Source: Citrobacter amalonaticus (lineage in GTDB: Bacteria > Pseudomonadota > Gammaproteobacteria > Enterobacterales > Enterobacteriaceae). From it: a stretch of DNA of 64,000 bases. The DNA is taken from assembly GCF_018323885.1 (NCBI RefSeq), contig NZ_AP024585.1, positions 4,526,001 to 4,590,000 on the forward strand. Direction: 5' to 3'. Shown here in pieces: positions 56,696 through 64,000 of this stretch. Position 1 is the stretch's first letter. Every line of letters begins with the position of its first letter. Below the pieces are notes generated by a model that saw only the letters and a program-made list of their open reading frames with translations, had not been told where the DNA came from and ran no database searches. The translations under genes and the position numbers were made by a program.

Positions 56696-57505
56696 ATGAC
56701 ATCAACACCACAAACCGGTTTTGCACCTGCAGCATCCCCTATTGCCTCTACCTCAGTGCATACCCCGGACGACGCCATCGTCGCGGGTTTTACGTCAATC
56801 CCTTCTCAGGGGGACGAGATGCCGGCGTTTCACGCCCGGCCGAAAAAGAGCGATGGCCCACTGCCTGTGGTCATTGTAGTGCAGGAAATCTTTGGCGTGC
56901 ATGAACATATCCGCGACATCTGCCGTCGTCTGGCGCTGGACGGCTATTTGGCTATCGCGCCAGAACTCTACTTCCGCGAAGGCGATCCCAATGATTTCGC
57001 CGATATTCCCACGCTATTGAGCGGTCTGGTGGCGAAAGTGCCGGATTCTCAGGTTCTGGCCGATCTGGATCACGTCGCCAGTTGGGCGTCCCGCAACGGT
57101 GGCGATGTTCATCGTCTGATGATCACTGGCTTTTGTTGGGGCGGACGTATTACGTGGCTGTACGCGGCGCATAACCCGCAACTGAAAGCCGCTGTAGCCT
57201 GGTATGGGAAGTTGGTTGGCGATAAGTCGTTGAATTCGCCGAAACATCCTGTCGATGTGGCGACCGATCTGAACGCCCCGGTGCTGGGTCTGTACGGCGG
57301 TCAGGATAACAGTATTTCACAGGAGAGCGTGGAGACCATGCGCCAGGCCTTACGCGCCGCTAACGCCAATACGGAGATTGTTGTCTATCCTGATGCCGGT
57401 CATGCCTTCAATGCCGACTACCGCTCGAGCTATCACGAAGAATCTGCCAAAGACGGCTGGCAAAGAATGCTGGCGTGGTTTGCACAGTACGGAAGTAAGA
57501 AATAA
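56696..57505 (+). CDS. dlhH: dienelactone hydrolase-family protein
   Basis: Alpha/beta hydrolase (YsgA), 269 residues. Triad Cys147 (TGFCWGGR), Asp204 (LYGGQDNS) and His236 (PDAGHAF) with the Cys-nucleophile form of dienelactone hydrolases. In vivo substrate unknown. The ATG at 56696 has ACGGAG 8 bases ahead; 11 more codons upstream are open but unlikely. Confidence 0.93.
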   Translation: MTSTPQTGFAPAASPIASTSVHTPDDAIVAGFTSIPSQGDEMPAFHARPKKSDGPLPVVIVVQEIFGVHEHIRDICRRLALDGYLAIAPELYFREGDPNDFADIPTLLSGLVAKVPDSQVLADLDHVASWASRNGGDVHRLMITGFCWGGRITWLYAAHNPQLKAAVAWYGKLVGDKSLNSPKHPVDVATDLNAPVLGLYGGQDNSISQESVETMRQALRAANANTEIVVYPDAGHAFNADYRSSYHEESAKDGWQRMLAWFAQYGSKK

Positions 57506-57533
57506 CGCAGGTCTGAACCGCCCCCCGACAACA

Positions 57534-57563
57534 GGCCCGGTGGCGACTTCGCCTTACCGGGCC
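57534..57563. repeat. REP element between dlhH and metE
   Basis: GGCCCGGTGGCG / CGCCTTACCGGGCC palindrome between the convergent genes. Confidence 0.8.
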
Positions 57564-57571
57564 CAGGAAGA

Positions 57572-59833
57572 TCACGCCTGACGCAGATTCTGCGCGGCTT
57601 TCACCATGCTCGCCAGCGCGGCGCGGGTTTCCGGCCAACCGCGGGTTTTCAGGCCACAGTCCGGGTTCACCCACAGGCGTTCAGCCGGGATACGTTGTGC
57701 CGCTTTTTGCAACAGCGCCTCAATCCACTCTACGCTCGGGACATTCGGCGAGTGAATGTCATACACGCCCGGTCCGATTTCGTTCGGATAGTCGAACTCT
57801 TCGAACGACTCCAGAAGCTCCATGTCGGAACGTGAGGTCTCAATGGTGATCACGTCAGCATCCAGCGCGGCAATAGAATCCATGATGTCGTTAAACTCGC
57901 AGTAACACATGTGGGTGTGGATCTGGGTATCATCTTTCGCCACCGCCGCGTTGATACGGAACGCTTCCACGCCCCACGCCAGATAAGCCGCCCAGTCGCT
58001 ACGACGCAACGGCAGCCCTTCGCGTAGTGCGGGTTCATCAATCTGAATGATGCCAATGCCTGCCGCTTCCAGATCCGCCACCTCATCACGCAGTGCCAGC
58101 GCGATCTGTTTGGCGATGGTTTCGCGGGTGACGTCTTCACGCGGGAAGGACCAGCAGAGAATGGTCACCGGGCCGGTCAGCATGCCTTTTACCGGTTTGT
58201 CAGTCAGCGACTGAGCATACTTCGCCCATTCTACGGTGATCGCTTCCGGACGGCTGACGTCGCCGATCACCACCGGAGGTTTCACGCAGCGAGAGCCGTA
58301 ACTCTGCACCCAGCCATTCTGGGTGAAAACAAAACCATCGAGGTGCTCACCGAAATATTCCACCATGTCGTTACGCTCGGCTTCACCGTGGACCAGCACG
58401 TCCAGGCCTAAGCGTTCCTGCTCAACAATCGCCTGCTTAATATGCTCCGCGATGCCAGTGCGATAGTTGTTAGCATCAAGCTGCCCTTTTTTGAAGTCCA
58501 GACGCAGGCCGCGGATTTCAGTAGTCTGCGGGAAAGAACCGATAGTGGTCGTCGGCCATGCAGGCAGGTTGAAGCGCGCACGCTGAGCCTCAGCGCGCAC
58601 TTCGTACGGGTTCGCCCGCTGGCTGTCCTGCGCGGTGATGGCCGCCAGACGTTTTTCCACTGCTGCATTGTGCACACGGGTCGAGTGGCGACGCGCCTGA
58701 ATCGGTGCGCTCCATTCGGCGATGGCGGCGGTATCGCCGCTGTTCAGCGCATCGCGCAGCAGCGTCAGTTCACCACACTTTTGCAGGGCGAAGGCAAACC
58801 AGCTCTTCACTTCCGCATCCAGACGCGTTTCAACGCTCAGGTCGATCGGGCTGTGCAGCAATGAGCAGGACGAGGCCACCCACAGATCGCGAAGGCCTAC
58901 GATATCTTTAATCTGGGCATATTTTTCTGTCAGATCGGCACGCCAGACGTTGCGTCCATTGACCAGACCGGCAGACAGCAGCCAGTCAGTCGGCAGGCGT
59001 TTGTGCAGCGCTGTCACGTCATCTTTACCGTGGACCAGGTCAACGTGGAGTCCTTGTACCGGCAGCGCGGCAATGGTATCAAGGTTAGGCGTCACACCTT
59101 CAAAGTAGATGGTCAGCAGCAGTTTCACCTGCCCGGAAAGCGCATCGTAGGCCGGTTTGAAGGCGTTCAGCCACGTCTGGGGCAGTTCCAGCACCAGCGC
59201 GGGTTCGTCGATCTGCACCCACTCGATGCCGCGTTTTGCCAGTTCCGCCAGCACCTGCTGGTAAACCGGCAGAATGTCTTTCAGCAGGCTCAGGCGATCG
59301 AACGACTCGCCCTTTACTTTGCCCAGCCACAGGTAAGTGACCGGGCCGAGCAGCACAGGTTTCACCTTGTGACCCAGCGCCAGCGCTTCGTCTACTTCAT
59401 CCAGCAGTTGTGTCCAGGTCAGTTTGAACTGCTGACCCTTAACGAACTCCGGCACCATATAGTGATAGTTGGTGTTAAACCATTTGGTCATTTCTGCCGC
59501 CGCAGCCGGTTCGCCGGTCGGCGCACGACCGCGACCAATGCGGAACAGGGTGTCGATATCGACGGAACCATCTTTGTTCTGATGACGCGCCGGGACGTTA
59601 CCGAGCAGCAGGCTGGTGGTCAGAACATGGTCGTACCAGGCAAAATCGCCGACCGGCAGTAGATCGATACCGGCCTGCTTTTGCTGATCCCAGTGACGCG
59701 CCCGCAGTTCACGGCCCACCGCCAGCAGTTCTTCACGGGTCACATTACCCGCCCAGTAGCCCTCTTGCGCTTTTTTCAGCTCGCGACGCAGGCCAACACG
59801 AGGGAAACCGAGGGTGTGATTCAGTATTGTCAT
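57572..59833 (-). CDS. metE: cobalamin-independent methionine synthase
   Basis: 753 residues, two (beta/alpha)8 barrels. Transfers methyl from 5-methyl-THF-triglutamate to homocysteine. Zinc ligands in the C-terminal barrel: THMCYCEF (His641, Cys643), the Glu region [13 protein letters not shown], and [11 protein letters not shown] (Cys726). Start [12 protein letters not shown] is typical. Ribosome site AGAGGAAG. Controlled by MetJ and MetR from the interval shared with metR. Confidence 0.97.
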   Translation of the reverse strand: MTILNHTLGFPRVGLRRELKKAQEGYWAGNVTREELLAVGRELRARHWDQQKQAGIDLLPVGDFAWYDHVLTTSLLLGNVPARHQNKDGSVDIDTLFRIGRGRAPTGEPAAAAEMTKWFNTNYHYMVPEFVKGQQFKLTWTQLLDEVDEALALGHKVKPVLLGPVTYLWLGKVKGESFDRLSLLKDILPVYQQVLAELAKRGIEWVQIDEPALVLELPQTWLNAFKPAYDALSGQVKLLLTIYFEGVTPNLDTIAALPVQGLHVDLVHGKDDVTALHKRLPTDWLLSAGLVNGRNVWRADLTEKYAQIKDIVGLRDLWVASSCSLLHSPIDLSVETRLDAEVKSWFAFALQKCGELTLLRDALNSGDTAAIAEWSAPIQARRHSTRVHNAAVEKRLAAITAQDSQRANPYEVRAEAQRARFNLPAWPTTTIGSFPQTTEIRGLRLDFKKGQLDANNYRTGIAEHIKQAIVEQERLGLDVLVHGEAERNDMVEYFGEHLDGFVFTQNGWVQSYGSRCVKPPVVIGDVSRPEAITVEWAKYAQSLTDKPVKGMLTGPVTILCWSFPREDVTRETIAKQIALALRDEVADLEAAGIGIIQIDEPALREGLPLRRSDWAAYLAWGVEAFRINAAVAKDDTQIHTHMCYCEFNDIMDSIAALDADVITIETSRSDMELLESFEEFDYPNEIGPGVYDIHSPNVPSVEWIEALLQKAAQRIPAERLWVNPDCGLKTRGWPETRAALASMVKAAQNLRQA

Positions 59834-59875
59834 TTTACTTCCTCTAATTATATGTAAATCCTATGGATTTTTAAT

Positions 59876-59960
59876 TCAGGGAAGGTGGCAAGTTTGCTCA
59901 TCCCCGGGAGCTTACATCAGTAAGTAACCAGGGCGGGGAAACGCAGCCAACGCACCATAA
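59876..59960. repeat. ERIC element (diverged) in the metE leader
   Basis: Contains GGAAGGTGGCAAGT, ATCCCCGGGAGCTTACATCAGTAAGTAAC in two parts, and ACGCAGCCAACGCACC in ERIC order; the outer ends are lost. It lies between the metE start and the MetJ boxes, so it should be in the metE 5' UTR. Confidence 0.8.
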
Positions 59961-59981
59961 ATTTAAAATACGAAGGATTTT

Positions 59982-60069
59982 GGACGTCTAGATGTTTACA
60001 CATCCATATTTGACAGTTACTGTATATTCCTCAAGCGCAATTTGTTCATGCCGAAGTGAAGGACTTTCA
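59982..60069. promoter_or_regulatory. metE/metR control region: MetJ boxes and candidate MetR site
   Basis: Three contiguous 8-bp MetJ boxes resembling AGACGTCT: GGACGTCT, AGATGTTT, ACACATCC (59982-60005). A perfect MetR consensus TGAA-N5-TTCA lies at 60057-60069, overlapping the metR start codon. MetJ with SAM should repress both genes; MetR with homocysteine activates metE. Confidence 0.75.
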
Positions 60070-61022
60070 TGATCGAGATTAAACACCTGAAAACGCTCCA
60101 GGCGTTGCGGAATACCGGGTCACTGGCAGCCGCCGCGGCGACGCTGCATCAGACCCAATCCGCCCTGTCTCACCAGTTCAGCGATCTGGAACAGCGCCTT
60201 GGCTTTCGGCTATTCATACGTAAAAGTCAGCCGCTGCGTTTCACCCCACAGGGTGAGATCCTGTTGCAACTGGCCAGTCAGGTTCTGCCACAAATTAACC
60301 GCGCGTTGCAGGCCTGCAACGAACCACAACAAACCCGTCTGCGTATCGCCATTGAGTGCCATAGCTGTATTCAGTGGTTGACCCCGGCGCTGGAAAACTT
60401 CCGCGCCAAATGGCCGCAGGTGGAGATGGATTTTAAATCCGGCGTGACGTTTGACCCCCAACCGGCGCTCCAGCAGGACGAGCTCGATCTGGTGATGACC
60501 TCTGACATTCTGCCGCGCAGCGGGCTGCATTATTCTCCGATGTTTGATTTTGAAGTTCGCCTGGTGCTGGCACCCGAGCATCCGCTGACCAGCAAAACGC
60601 AGATCACCCCGGAAGATTTAGCCAGCGAAACGCTGCTGATCTATCCGGTACAACGCAGTCGACTGGACGTCTGGCGTCATTTTCTTCAGCCCGCAGGGGT
60701 CAGCCCGTCACTGAAAAGCGTGGATAATACTCTGCTGTTAATTCAGATGGTGGCGGCAAACATGGGCATTGCTGCCCTGCCGCACTGGGTCGTGGAGAGT
60801 TTTGAACGCCAGGGCCTGGTGGTGACCAGAACCCTGGGAGAGGGCTTATGGAGCCGCCTGTACGCCGCCGTGCGTGACGGCGAGCAGCGCCAGCCGGTGA
60901 CTGAGGCGTTTATTCGATCGGCGCGCAATCACGCCTGCGATCATCTGCCGTTTGTTCGGAGCGCGGAGCGACCCACTTTCGATGCACCCACAGTGAAGCC
61001 AATATCACCATCGCACCTGTAA
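60069..61022 (+). CDS. metR: LysR-family regulator MetR
   Basis: 317 residues. N-terminal winged HTH ([20 protein letters not shown]...) and C-terminal effector domain binding homocysteine. Activates metE and metH and represses itself. Divergent from metE. Its last 113 bases overlap the 3' end of yigM on the other strand; both reading frames match known protein lengths, so the overlap is real. Confidence 0.96.
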   Translation: MIEIKHLKTLQALRNTGSLAAAAATLHQTQSALSHQFSDLEQRLGFRLFIRKSQPLRFTPQGEILLQLASQVLPQINRALQACNEPQQTRLRIAIECHSCIQWLTPALENFRAKWPQVEMDFKSGVTFDPQPALQQDELDLVMTSDILPRSGLHYSPMFDFEVRLVLAPEHPLTSKTQITPEDLASETLLIYPVQRSRLDVWRHFLQPAGVSPSLKSVDNTLLLIQMVAANMGIAALPHWVVESFERQGLVVTRTLGEGLWSRLYAAVRDGEQRQPVTEAFIRSARNHACDHLPFVRSAERPTFDAPTVKPISPSHL

Positions 61023-61809
61023 TAAAACTTGGCCAGTGAGGCTGTTGGTGCCAGATAGCCAGGTTGACCAGCAGCCCTGCGGGCACATGCATATTGTTCA
61101 TAATACCCAGCGTCCCCGCATCAACCTGTGTCGCGCCGTAGTTCCACATAAAGTAGCCGATGCCTGAAGCGGCCACGCCCAGGAACACCAGAATTCCCCA
61201 CTGGAGCGTGGTTTCCGGCATTTTCTGCGCATTGCCCAACATGAACCAGGCAACTACCGCCACCAGAAACGCGCCGATGTAAAACCATGCAAAGGCGTTA
61301 TGCTGGGGCATCGGGCGCGCCTCCATCAGGCGTTTATAGCCCACCATCCCGATGGCAAAACTGATGTTGGAAAGCTGTACCAGCAGCAGACCAGTCCAGA
61401 AGTGATCGGTCACCTGGTCATAACGAATAATCCCTGCGCCAATCACCGCCAGCAGCGCGCTAAACGCATACCCCCAGCGCAGCCGCCGTTTACTCATCAG
61501 ATCGTAAATCAGCGTGATATAGAGCGGCGTCAACACGGTAAACAGCAGCAGTTCAGAGACAGTCAGATAGAGATAAGCGTGGAAACTCAGCATATACATG
61601 ATGCCAAGCTGCATGGCTCCCACCAGCATATAAAGCCCGATAGTTTTCAGGCTGTGCCCGCGCGTACGCAGGAAAGGCAGGAATACCAGCGCCGCCAGAC
61701 CGACCCGAACCAACACGGCAAAGTAGCTATCGACGTGCCCGGCAAGGTATTCCCCGAACAGGCTGAAGGAGAAAGCCCACAGGATCGTGGTAATGATCAG
61801 TAACGCCAC
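60910..61809 (-). CDS. yigM: biotin transporter YigM (EamA family)
   Basis: Ten-helix EamA/DMT-family permease, 299 residues, high-affinity biotin uptake in E. coli. Two EamA repeats; the tail [20 protein letters not shown] is basic and cytoplasmic. GTG start at 61809. The start codon lies inside a 10-bp inverted repeat (61808-61844). Convergent overlap of 113 bp with metR. Confidence 0.94.
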   Translation of the reverse strand: MALLIITTILWAFSFSLFGEYLAGHVDSYFAVLVRVGLAALVFLPFLRTRGHSLKTIGLYMLVGAMQLGIMYMLSFHAYLYLTVSELLLFTVLTPLYITLIYDLMSKRRLRWGYAFSALLAVIGAGIIRYDQVTDHFWTGLLLVQLSNISFAIGMVGYKRLMEARPMPQHNAFAWFYIGAFLVAVVAWFMLGNAQKMPETTLQWGILVFLGVAASGIGYFMWNYGATQVDAGTLGIMNNMHVPAGLLVNLAIWHQQPHWPSFITGAMVILASLWVHRKWVAPRSEQTADDRRRDCAPIE

Positions 61810-61844
61810 AATGGATATCTCGTAGAATATGGAGTATCCATTGT
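61808..61844 (-). promoter_or_regulatory. inverted repeat over the yigM start codon
   Basis: Perfect 10-bp arms ACAATGGATA and TATCCATTGT separated by 17 bases. In the mRNA the second arm contains the first two bases of the GTG start, so the hairpin could hide the start; as DNA it could be an operator. It does not resemble the BirA consensus. Confidence 0.65.
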
Positions 61845-61865
61845 AGCGGAGAGTTAAGTTGACAA

Positions 61866-61881
61866 CTGATTAATTAATCAG
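61866..61881. promoter_or_regulatory. 16-bp perfect palindrome upstream of yigM
   Basis: CTGATTAATTAATCAG, between the yigL stop and the yigM start. Too AT-rich to be a terminator; possible operator. A possible -35/-10 pair (CAGTTG, 17 bp, TACAAT) for yigM overlaps it. Confidence 0.55.
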
Positions 61882-61889
61882 CATTCATC

Positions 61890-62690
61890 TTAGCGTAAGA
61901 AGAGATCGCGCAGATAATGCGGCACCGCATCGTCGATATTAGAGCCGATCACTTCCAGTTCCGGATGCAGATCCTTCAGGCGTTGATGCGCCCCGGCCAT
62001 AATGCAGCCTTTGCCTGCCATTGACAGCATTTCAGCGTCGTTCATCCCGTCGCCAAAGGCGATGCAGTCTTTGAGGCTGTAACCCATCGCGTTGGCGACC
62101 GCCTCCAGCGCATGGCCTTTCGACACGCCGCCCGCCATCACTTCCAGACAGGTGAGCGTGGAGAAGCTCACGTTCACCCGATCGCCCCAGCGTGCATTAA
62201 TAGCCTGTTCCAGCGGCAGCAGGACGTCATGAGAATGACTGGTGAAGAACACTTTGCTGACGCCTTCCGGCTCCAGTAAACCCGGTTCAAACAGCGAGTA
62301 ATGGAACACCGCCTCTTTGAAAAATCGCATTTCATCCGGACGATGGCGGTTCATAAACCATTCGTCATCGCGATAGACGTTAGTGATGATATCCGGGTTC
62401 GCGTTCACCACCCCAAACAGATCGCTGGCAATATCGCGGTCCAGATTATGGGTAAACACCAGATTGCCATCCATATCATGCACACGCGCGCCGTTGGAGG
62501 TAATCATATAGCACTTAATCTCCAGATTATCGCGAATCTGCCCCACATCGACATGATGTCGACCGGTCGCAAAGACAAAGTTAACGCCGCGTGCGGTCAG
62601 CAGCTTCAATGTCTCTTTCGCGTAGGGGGATAGGGTATGGTCGGGAGAAAGCAGTGTGCCATCTAAATCAGACGCAACAATCTGATACAT
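61890..62690 (-). CDS. yigL: HAD-family sugar phosphatase YigL
   Basis: Cof-type HAD phosphatase, 266 residues, dephosphorylating pyridoxal phosphate and sugar phosphates; in E. coli and Salmonella its message is stabilised by the sRNA SgrS in sugar-phosphate stress. Motif I DLDGTLLSPD, motif II TSNGA, lysine in SKGHALEAV, motif IV GDGMNDAEML. I chose the ATG at 62690 because it gives the family start MYQIVASDLDG; an upstream TTG sits directly on the ribosome site. Only 8 bp after pldB, so coupling is likely. Confidence 0.94.
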   Translation of the reverse strand: MYQIVASDLDGTLLSPDHTLSPYAKETLKLLTARGVNFVFATGRHHVDVGQIRDNLEIKCYMITSNGARVHDMDGNLVFTHNLDRDIASDLFGVVNANPDIITNVYRDDEWFMNRHRPDEMRFFKEAVFHYSLFEPGLLEPEGVSKVFFTSHSHDVLLPLEQAINARWGDRVNVSFSTLTCLEVMAGGVSKGHALEAVANAMGYSLKDCIAFGDGMNDAEMLSMAGKGCIMAGAHQRLKDLHPELEVIGSNIDDAVPHYLRDLFLR

Positions 62691-62698
62691 ATAAAAAT

Positions 62699-63721
62699 TC
62701 AACCTCTGAGCAAAGCGGTTTCCGCTGATGAGTTATGCTTGTTGAAAAAATCAACGATAGCCTGAAGCGCAACTGAGCGCATAGCGTCCTTTTCAAAAAG
62801 GATCTCATGGTAAGCGCCTTTAATGACCAGCGGATGCCCCCCTTCGACAGGATGGCCCGCTGCGGCGCGGAGTTCACAAAAACGTTCGTGCATGCGGTTA
62901 TCCACCACACGCTCTTCTTCAGCCTGAATCAGCAGAGTTGGCGTGGCGTCATCGCCCGCGCCTGCCAGCACCTGTTCAGCCGCCAGGATGCCTTCCCGTA
63001 CCCAGTGAAAGGTTGGGCCGCCGACGCGCAGCTGCGGCTCATCGGCATAAAAACGTAAATTACGCCGATAGCGTTGTCGACTGTGCGTTAATAAATTCAT
63101 GCCAAAGGGCAATGCCCGCCAGCGTCCGGTGCCGATCGCATACCCTTCCCGGATACGCTGATGACCTTCGGCCCAGTCGAGGATATGGCGTACCATCCAG
63201 TCCGGCAAACGCATCACAATACCAAACATTGGCGCGCAGAGCGCGATCGCATCGCACTGATGCGGATGGCGCTGCAAAAACAGCGTCGCAATCGCCCCGC
63301 CCATCGAGTGTGCCAGAATATAACGTTTACGCCACGGTCCCGGCTGCACTTCTTGTCCCCAGAACGCCGATAAATCATCAACATAGTCGTTGAAATTGTC
63401 GACATGTCCGCGATTAGGATCCGATAGCATACGCCCGGAACGCCCCTGACCGCGATGGTCAATAATGAGGACATCAAAGCCCAGATGAAACAGGTCATAC
63501 GCCAGCTCAGCGTACTTTACATAGCTTTCAATTCGCCCCGGACAGATGACAATGACACGATCGTTATGCGCTGCGCGAAACCGGACAAACCGCACCGGCA
63601 CACGACCGACGCCGGTCAATTCCGCTTCCTCACGCTGACGCCAGAAGTCTGTCAGCGGCCCCATGGAAAAAGCCGCAAACGCGTTTTCTCTCGTTTCCCA
63701 GTCTTTTTGCTGCTGAAACAT
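62699..63721 (-). CDS. pldB: lysophospholipase L2
   Basis: Inner-membrane-associated alpha/beta hydrolase (monoglyceride lipase-like), 340 residues. Oxyanion/nucleophile motif AHSMGGAIAT with the catalytic Ser, DHRGQGRSGR in the lid region, and GAYHEILFEKD with the catalytic His. Hydrolyses and transfers acyl groups of lysophospholipids. In E. coli it is cotranscribed with yigL, and the SgrS-stabilised form comes from cleavage within pldB. Confidence 0.95.
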   Translation of the reverse strand: MFQQQKDWETRENAFAAFSMGPLTDFWRQREEAELTGVGRVPVRFVRFRAAHNDRVIVICPGRIESYVKYAELAYDLFHLGFDVLIIDHRGQGRSGRMLSDPNRGHVDNFNDYVDDLSAFWGQEVQPGPWRKRYILAHSMGGAIATLFLQRHPHQCDAIALCAPMFGIVMRLPDWMVRHILDWAEGHQRIREGYAIGTGRWRALPFGMNLLTHSRQRYRRNLRFYADEPQLRVGGPTFHWVREGILAAEQVLAGAGDDATPTLLIQAEEERVVDNRMHERFCELRAAAGHPVEGGHPLVIKGAYHEILFEKDAMRSVALQAIVDFFNKHNSSAETALLRG

Positions 63722-63805
63722 CGGGTATCCAGCCTCGTTTACCAGGTAAAAATCGTTTTTTTAATCATGTCTGACACAACACCGCAACAGTAGCGTATTG
63801 TGGCA

Positions 63806-63932
63806 TATACCCGTCATACTTCAAGCTGCAGATGCGTTGGCTTTCCTCGCTCATCCCCGTCATGTACTCCCTGTACGCGCCTGGGATTTCGCTGCGTCGC
63901 CGCCTTTGTGCAACTCGAATTATTTAGTGTAT
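63806..63932. repeat. ERIC element, near full length
   Basis: 127 bp, the classical length. Starts TATACCCGTCATACTTCAAG and ends CAACTCGAATTATTTAGTGT; the inner ATGCGTTGGCT and GCCGCCTT are kept, while the central part is diverged but still palindromic. It lies between pldB and rhtB, 25 bp before the rhtB ATG. Confidence 0.93.
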
Positions 63933-63957
63933 TTAAAGTGCAATCAGGGAGTTTCTC

Positions 63958-64000
63958 ATGACTTTTGAATGGTGGTTCGCTTACCTGCTGACATCCATAA
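63958..64000 (+). CDS. rhtB: homoserine/homoserine lactone efflux protein RhtB, 5' end only
   Basis: The first 14 codons, MTFEWWFAYLLTSI, match the start of RhtB (E. coli MTLEWWFAYLLTSI), and the gene order after pldB is right. GGGAG lies 7 bases ahead. The rest lies beyond the window. LysE-family exporter of homoserine and threonine. Confidence 0.88.
   Translation, partial: MTFEWWFAYLLTSI

Noticed and set aside
61808-61844. BirA operator of yigM
   Set aside because: The arms ACAATGGATA/TATCCATTGT do not match the BirA half-site TTGTAAACC, and the spacing also differs.

Overview
The window is a contiguous piece of a chromosome from the Enterobacterales, in the Escherichia/Salmonella/Citrobacter group. 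Gene order, protein lengths, signature motifs and RNA genes follow the E. coli K-12 stretch from yihW through glnALG, polA, rrnA, fadBA, tat, ubi and metE/metR to rhtB. Sequence differences from E. coli make me lean towards Citrobacter, but the genus cannot be proven from the sequence alone. I see no prophage, insertion sequence, integron, plasmid gene or CRISPR array.

Layout. (1) 1-2389: the 5' part of a large autotransporter adhesin gene that runs off the left edge; it occupies the place where E. coli has yihX. (2) 2822-14368: a complete sulfoquinovose (sulfo-EMP) locus. yihV-yihW face left, and yihU-T-S-R-Q-P-O-ompL face right from a shared control region. YihQ releases sulfoquinovose (SQ) from its glycosides, YihR mutarotates it, YihS isomerises it to sulfofructose, YihV phosphorylates it, YihT cleaves it to DHAP and sulfolactaldehyde, and YihU reduces the latter to DHPS. 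YihO/YihP are transporters, OmpL is a porin-like barrel and YihW (CsqR) the repressor. (3) 14338-14883: a perfect 273-bp tandem duplication across the ompL/bipA 3' ends. (4) 14703-21274: bipA, the nitrogen-control operon glnA-glnL-glnG with its sigma-54, NtrC and CRP sites, and the small gene yshB. (5) 21363-31047: hemN, a possible 57-codon membrane-protein ORF, yihI, CsrC sRNA, engB, Spot 42 sRNA with its internal SpfP ORF, polA, yihG, dsbA, srkA and yihD. (6) 31117-37850: mobA-mobB, then rrnA reading left (16S, tRNA-Ile, tRNA-Ala, 23S, 5S) with tandem promoters.

(7) 37874-45419: hemG-trkH-yigZ-pepQ, divergent from fadB-fadA, which has a FadR operator. (8) 45589-55520: fre-ubiD, rfaH, tatD, tatABC, ubiB-ubiJ-ubiE, rmuC. 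(9) 55674-64000: udp with CRP/CytR-type sites, dlhH, metE/metR with MetJ boxes, yigM, yigL, pldB, and the first codons of rhtB.

Most of the window is ordinary core genome. The features that merit a second look are the 273-bp duplication, the left-edge autotransporter, the small ORF between yihI and hemN, the inverted repeat over the yigM start codon, the long hairpin in the tRNA spacer of rrnA, and three ERIC elements placed in a 3' UTR, a 5' leader and a promoter region. I found no clearly new multi-gene system.
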